DNA from: an uncultured Flammeovirgaceae bacterium
GTDB taxonomy: Bacteria; Bacteroidota; Bacteroidia; Cytophagales; Cyclobacteriaceae
Direction: 5' to 3'
Assembly: GCA_946886805.1 (NCBI GenBank)
Contig: CAMPJM010000153.1
Coordinates: 1 to 8,489, forward strand
DNA length: 8,489 nucleotides
Shown: positions 5,937 to 8,489 of the stretch, one piece after another
Layout of the letters: every line of letters begins with the position of its first letter
How positions within the stretch are numbered: the stretch's first letter is position 1
Notes under the pieces: model-generated
Databases searched by the model: none
Seen by the model: the letters and a program-made list of their open reading frames with translations, nothing else
Told to the model about the DNA's origin: nothing
Made by a program: the position numbers and the translations under genes

Positions 5937-6238
5937 GATTTATTTGTATAAGACGAGAAAAGAAGTTGTGTAACTAATTGGAAACCAATTATGTGTAATT
6001 AAAAGCGGTAAGATGGCACGCTTTTCGAGAATATTTGATTTTTAGAACTTGACTATTTTTTATTTTTTTTTAAAGCATTTGGCAGTTTTAGTAAAGTTAC
6101 AAGTGCATTTTTTAGAGATGAAACAAAATGAAACCTCGATTCATCAATAATTTCATATAAATGAGCGCATTGGCTTCACATGGCTGGTGCTTTTTTATTT
6201 AGAAATAAGTATCTAATAAATATCTGTATAACGTCGTT
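5937..6238. other. Intergenic region upstream of the response regulator
   Basis: This AT-rich stretch has no supported gene. It contains a perfect 7-bp dyad TAATTGG-AAA-CCAATTA (5975-5991) bracketed by direct repeats TGTGTAA (5967-5973 and 5992-5998). A T-tract lies near 6055-6071, and a cluster of ATGAA/TTCAT half-sites at 6118-6156. It presumably carries the promoter for the response-regulator gene, but I could not place a convincing -7/-33 pair. Confidence 0.45.
6118..6156. promoter_or_regulatory. Phased ATGAA/TTCAT half-site cluster
   Basis: Two forward ATGAA half-sites (6118-6122, 6128-6132; both within ATGAAAC) are followed by two inverted ones, TTCAT (6140-6144, 6152-6156). They start 10, 12 and 12 bp apart, about one helical turn each, and are symmetric around 6136-6137. 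The cluster ends 82 bp before the response-regulator start codon, a position suited to an activator or repressor. The binding protein is unknown. Confidence 0.35.
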
Positions 6239-6718
6239 ATGGAAAAGAACCAATCTTTAAATGAAGAAAAGGAACAAAAAAATACTAATTTCGATTGCGT
6301 CCTTTTAATCGATGATGATGAAATAACCAATTTTATTAACAAAGATATTCTTTCTAATCTTGAAATATCCGAATCAATAGAGACGACAAATAATATTGAA
6401 GACGCTCTTTTGTATATAAAAACTTGCTACTTACCCGATAAGGAAGTTAAATCGTTGTTTATTATTTTAGATCTTGTAATGCCCGAAAGCGATGGATTTG
6501 ACTTTTTAGATGCGCTAAATTTCCAAACAGGAATATTAAAAAATAAGATCGATATAATTATTCTCACCAATTCCCTTGACGCCGTAAATAAAGAAAGAGC
6601 GGAAAAGTATAATATTTTAGATTACGTTTTAAAGCCCCTCACGCAAGAGAAAATTAAGCAATCATTACAAAAAAAAGCGGAAAAGCTGAGGACAGAGAAA
6701 ACTGCTAGTCGTAATTAA
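6239..6718 (+). CDS. Single-domain response regulator (CheY-like receiver)
   Basis: This is a 159-residue stand-alone receiver that would take a phosphoryl group from a sensor histidine kinase or phosphotransfer protein. All key residues are present: the acidic cluster D25-D27 in LIDDDEITNF, the phospho-acceptor D78 in IILDLVMPESDGF, the switch T110 in IILTNS, and the conserved K132 in YVLKPL. There is no DNA-binding or enzymatic output domain after the receiver, only a charged tail (about 136-159). It probably works by protein-protein contact or as a relay intermediate, as in many Bacteroidota with the same LIDDDEITNF signature. No histidine kinase is nearby, so the partner is an orphan pairing elsewhere in the genome. 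The gene converges with the DinB-like gene. The ATG at 6239 has no strong ribosome-binding sequence. Confidence 0.93.
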   Translation: MEKNQSLNEEKEQKNTNFDCVLLIDDDEITNFINKDILSNLEISESIETTNNIEDALLYIKTCYLPDKEVKSLFIILDLVMPESDGFDFLDALNFQTGILKNKIDIIILTNSLDAVNKERAEKYNILDYVLKPLTQEKIKQSLQKKAEKLRTEKTASRN

Positions 6719-6809
6719 ATTCCATGCTGGGTACTTCCTTTATCGCCTTTGCCTGGTTCTTTAATTGTATTTGATTTCTCAACTTCATAATGTTATCTAT
6801 GGCTGCCAC

Positions 6810-7379
6810 TCACTTCTCCGCAGGCACTTCTTTTACGGGATCATTTCCCGGATTTCCCGATTGCGAAGATGGAGGAATTAACCCCTTCAGCCTCATATAT
6901 ACTATTACGTTGCCATAATGTTGTAGGGAATGAAAAACTGAAAAATCAAGAACATTTCCTGCTGGTTGACTGCCGCCCATAAATTTGACCAATGTTTCTT
7001 TTCGCTGCTTAGTCATATTTTCTCTGGCATCGGCATTATAATCAAAAGATTCTTGGAGCGCTTCAAGCACCTCCTTTTTAGTAGGAGCTACCTTTGACAT
7101 TGGGGACGTTTCGCCCTTAGCAATAGCGCACATCTCAAAGTTCGATTCGGCTATGTGAGCTAGTAATTCTCCAAAACTTCTAACCTCCGGTGTGGGTCTG
7201 AAAGTATAATATTCTTCCGGCATTTGCTGTGCGGCTTTTATAATTGTGCCTGGAATATAAAGTGCAGCAATATCGACTGAGGCCATAGGCTCCTCAGATA
7301 ATTGAACTTCCTGTGCCCGCGACACATTGAAAAAAAATGTTGCCAGCAGCAACAAGATGTAGTTTTTTAGTGCATTCAT
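6810..7379 (-). CDS. Secreted DinB-superfamily protein
   Basis: This 189-residue protein has a signal peptide (about 1-22; hydrophobic YILLLLATFFF, likely cleavage after SRA), so it is periplasmic or exported. The rest matches the DinB/YfiT-like four-helix fold, whose members are putative metal-dependent enzymes, some of them thiol transferases. The putative metal-ligand triad is H75 (ELLAHIAESN) with H150 and H154 (FHSLQHYGN), spaced as in the family. The motif YYTFRPTPEVRSFGELLAHI (58-76 and onward) is typical of Bacteroidota members, in which the family N-terminal half reads as 'PEEYY-F+PTPEVR'. The Gly/Pro/Ser-rich tail after about 169 looks disordered. The substrate is unknown. It follows the Crp-like gene by 60 bp on the same strand, with an FNR-box-like dyad between, suggesting joint transcription or direct regulation. 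Confidence 0.88.
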   Translation of the reverse strand: MNALKNYILLLLATFFFNVSRAQEVQLSEEPMASVDIAALYIPGTIIKAAQQMPEEYYTFRPTPEVRSFGELLAHIAESNFEMCAIAKGETSPMSKVAPTKKEVLEALQESFDYNADARENMTKQRKETLVKFMGGSQPAGNVLDFSVFHSLQHYGNVIVYMRLKGLIPPSSQSGNPGNDPVKEVPAEK

Positions 7380-7428
7380 TTAATGTGATTTTAAGGAAGT
7401 AAAAGTGATTAGAAATTAACATAAACCA

Positions 7429-7444
7429 CTTGACTTTTGTCAAG
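7429..7444. promoter_or_regulatory. FNR/Crp-box-like dyad between the Crp-like and DinB-like genes
   Basis: CTTGAC-TTTT-GTCAAG is a perfect 6-bp dyad with a 4-nt centre. The TTGA-N6-TCAA arrangement is that of the FNR-family consensus (TTGAT-N4-ATCAA). It overlaps the stop codon of the Crp-like gene and lies 50-65 bp upstream of the DinB-like start. No T-tract follows on the minus strand, which argues against a terminator. Confidence 0.45.
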
Positions 7445-8030
7445 AAATCATTTTTTTCCTTATTCTACTTAATGTTTCAGGTTTTACCCCTAAATAAGAG
7501 GCGATATGTTGTAATGGTACTCCGAGAATGATATTGGGTGCTTTGTGTATAAGTTTTAGGTATCGTTGCTCGGCACTAAGCGTGGTTAGTTCGGTTATTC
7601 TGGTTCTTTCTTCTTCAAATACTTTTTCGAGATACCGTATCGTAAAATCTTTTAAGATATGACTTTCTGCATACAAAGTATCTACATCGTCTCGTTTTAC
7701 CCTTAAAAGTTCACAATCGGTTACACACTCAATAATTTCATCTGAAATACACCGGTTCACAAAATTATTGTAGGATGTAAAAAATCGTGGGGAATAATTG
7801 ATATCAGTCGTCACTGCGTCGCCTGATGCATCATAGTAAAAGTTTCTCATAATACCAGAAGCAACAAAATATTGATACTGAGGCACTCGTTTTTCATCTT
7901 CTACAATGGTGTTTTTTGAGAATTTGACTGATTCAAAATATTTGAAACAAAGTGTTTTATCATGTTCAGTCATTTCAATAATAGAAGAAACTGTTTCAAA
8001 TAAAACTTGATACATTTGAATGGAGCTCAT
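7440..8030 (-). CDS. Crp/Fnr-family transcriptional regulator
   Basis: This is a DNA-binding regulator with an N-terminal cyclic-nucleotide-binding-like beta-barrel and a C-terminal helix-turn-helix. I prefer the ATG at 8030 (MSSIQMYQVLFETVSSII, 196 residues), because it gives the usual Bacteroidota length of about 190-195. An in-frame ATG at 8069 would add 13 residues (MFKFITYYSKSKK) with no family support. The barrel covers about residues 30-118 (YQYFVASGIMRNFYYDASGD is the typical core strand pair). The dimer helix follows, about 124-155. The helix-turn-helix is GVPLQHIASYLGVKPETLSR (about 170-189). The phosphate-binding cassette lacks the canonical cAMP residues (GE, RS/TA), so the ligand is unlikely to be cAMP. 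It is the promoter-proximal gene before the DinB-like gene. Confidence 0.92.
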   Translation of the reverse strand: MSSIQMYQVLFETVSSIIEMTEHDKTLCFKYFESVKFSKNTIVEDEKRVPQYQYFVASGIMRNFYYDASGDAVTTDINYSPRFFTSYNNFVNRCISDEIIECVTDCELLRVKRDDVDTLYAESHILKDFTIRYLEKVFEEERTRITELTTLSAEQRYLKLIHKAPNIILGVPLQHIASYLGVKPETLSRIRKKMIS

Positions 8031-8069
8031 CTTTTTACTTTTGCTATAGTAGGTTATAAATTTAAACAA

Positions 8070-8369
8070 TAAACTGGTTTAAATAGCTACTCACATTAAG
8101 TAAAAAATGAGGACGACAGGCTGATGTTTTAAACTGAAGTAATTTTTACCAGAAAGCCATATTTGCTGTTTCTTGTAATCGTTTTGGAGGTTGTTTCCAA
8201 TTGATTCTTAATTTTCACAAAGCTTGCTTAAATGATGAGAAATAGTACAGAAAGTCCTCAATTTTAGCCTGGGACAGTGCGAAGCATACCGCCCATATTC
8301 CAAAAGGCCAGGAAGCTCGTCACTCGTCAAAGCCGAGCGACTGCAGAGAATAAATGGTAGAATTTTCCA
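8070..8369. other. Intergenic region with a GC-richer repeat-like block
   Basis: There is no supported gene here. The first 200 bp are AT-rich and hold the promoter region for the Crp-like gene. From about 8265 to 8345 the base composition becomes GC-richer. This block contains a tandem heptamer CTCGTCA (8316-8322, 8323-8329) inside a GCTCG/CGAGC hairpin (8315-8319, 8334-8338). It may be an intergenic repeat or the relic of a mobile sequence. I saw no coding frame that continues through it. Confidence 0.4.
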
Positions 8370-8489
8370 TCAAACTCCCGCTTTCTCTATAGTTTGAAGG
8401 GTTTTTTCCAATCCTGTTTTAGCTACCTGTAGCAGATCCTGCTTCCAATACTCTGGATTGTACAGCTCCAGGGAAACGCAGCCTGCAAA
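8370..8489 (-). CDS. Sugar phosphate isomerase/epimerase-like protein, C-terminal fragment at window edge
   Basis: Only the last 39 residues are visible; the gene enters from the right edge and ends with TGA at 8370-8372. The readable stretch GCVSLELYNPEYWKQDLLQV, followed by AKTGLEKTLQTIEKAGV, matches the C-terminal end of xylose-isomerase-like TIM-barrel proteins. In these, a conserved 'SLE(L)FN..Y' strand carries the last metal-binding Glu and is followed by a helix of the 'A+.GLE+' type. The Glu in SLEL would be that ligand. The substrate and full length cannot be judged from this piece. Confidence 0.8.
   Translation of the reverse strand, partial: FAGCVSLELYNPEYWKQDLLQVAKTGLEKTLQTIEKAGV

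Noticed and set aside
8070..8369. A decayed gene upstream of the Crp-like regulator
   Set aside because: Both strands have frequent stops and no stretch of recognisable protein; only a GC-richer repeat-like block stands out.

Overview
The window most likely comes from a Bacteroidota chromosome, probably a Flavobacteriia-like genome. It is AT-rich, Shine-Dalgarno sequences are weak, and the gene types fit that phylum: a Bacteroidota-style RND pump with a lipoprotein adaptor, a stand-alone receiver with the LIDDDEITNF signature, a short Crp/Fnr-like regulator, and RhuM. This placement is an inference from protein style; no rRNA or marker gene is present.

Layout. (1) Positions 1-3211, minus strand: an RND multidrug-efflux operon, adaptor lipoprotein (2012-3211) then inner-membrane pump (from 1757, running off the left edge). 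The 254-bp gap between them holds a 20-bp perfect inverted repeat nested inside a 15-bp direct repeat. (2) 3212-3830: a small ArsR-type repressor gene (3495-3773, minus) with three related AT-rich sites, one beside its own start and two between it and the efflux operon. This suggests autoregulation and control of the pump. (3) About 3840-6000: an accessory or decayed zone. It contains REP-like hairpins, a rhuM gene broken by an exact 22-bp tandem duplication, a 194-bp IS66-type MITE with perfect 12-bp ends and a perfect 8-bp target duplication, and a decayed unrecognised gene whose stop codon was the MITE's landing site. (4) 6239-6718, plus: a single-domain response regulator preceded by helically phased ATGAA/TTCAT half-sites. 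(5) 6810-8069, minus: a Crp/Fnr-like regulator followed by a secreted DinB-fold protein, with an FNR-box-like dyad between them. (6) 8370-8489, minus: the C-terminal end of a sugar phosphate isomerase/epimerase-like protein.

How it fits together: the pump, its adaptor and the ArsR gene probably form one regulated efflux unit. The Crp-like and DinB-like genes form a second likely transcription unit. The middle zone looks like a landing site for small mobile repeats rather than a functional operon. I found no rRNA, tRNA, CRISPR array or complete transposase gene. The strongest new observations are the MITE, the duplication that breaks rhuM, the palindromic insert inside the efflux operon and the shared ArsR-site motif.
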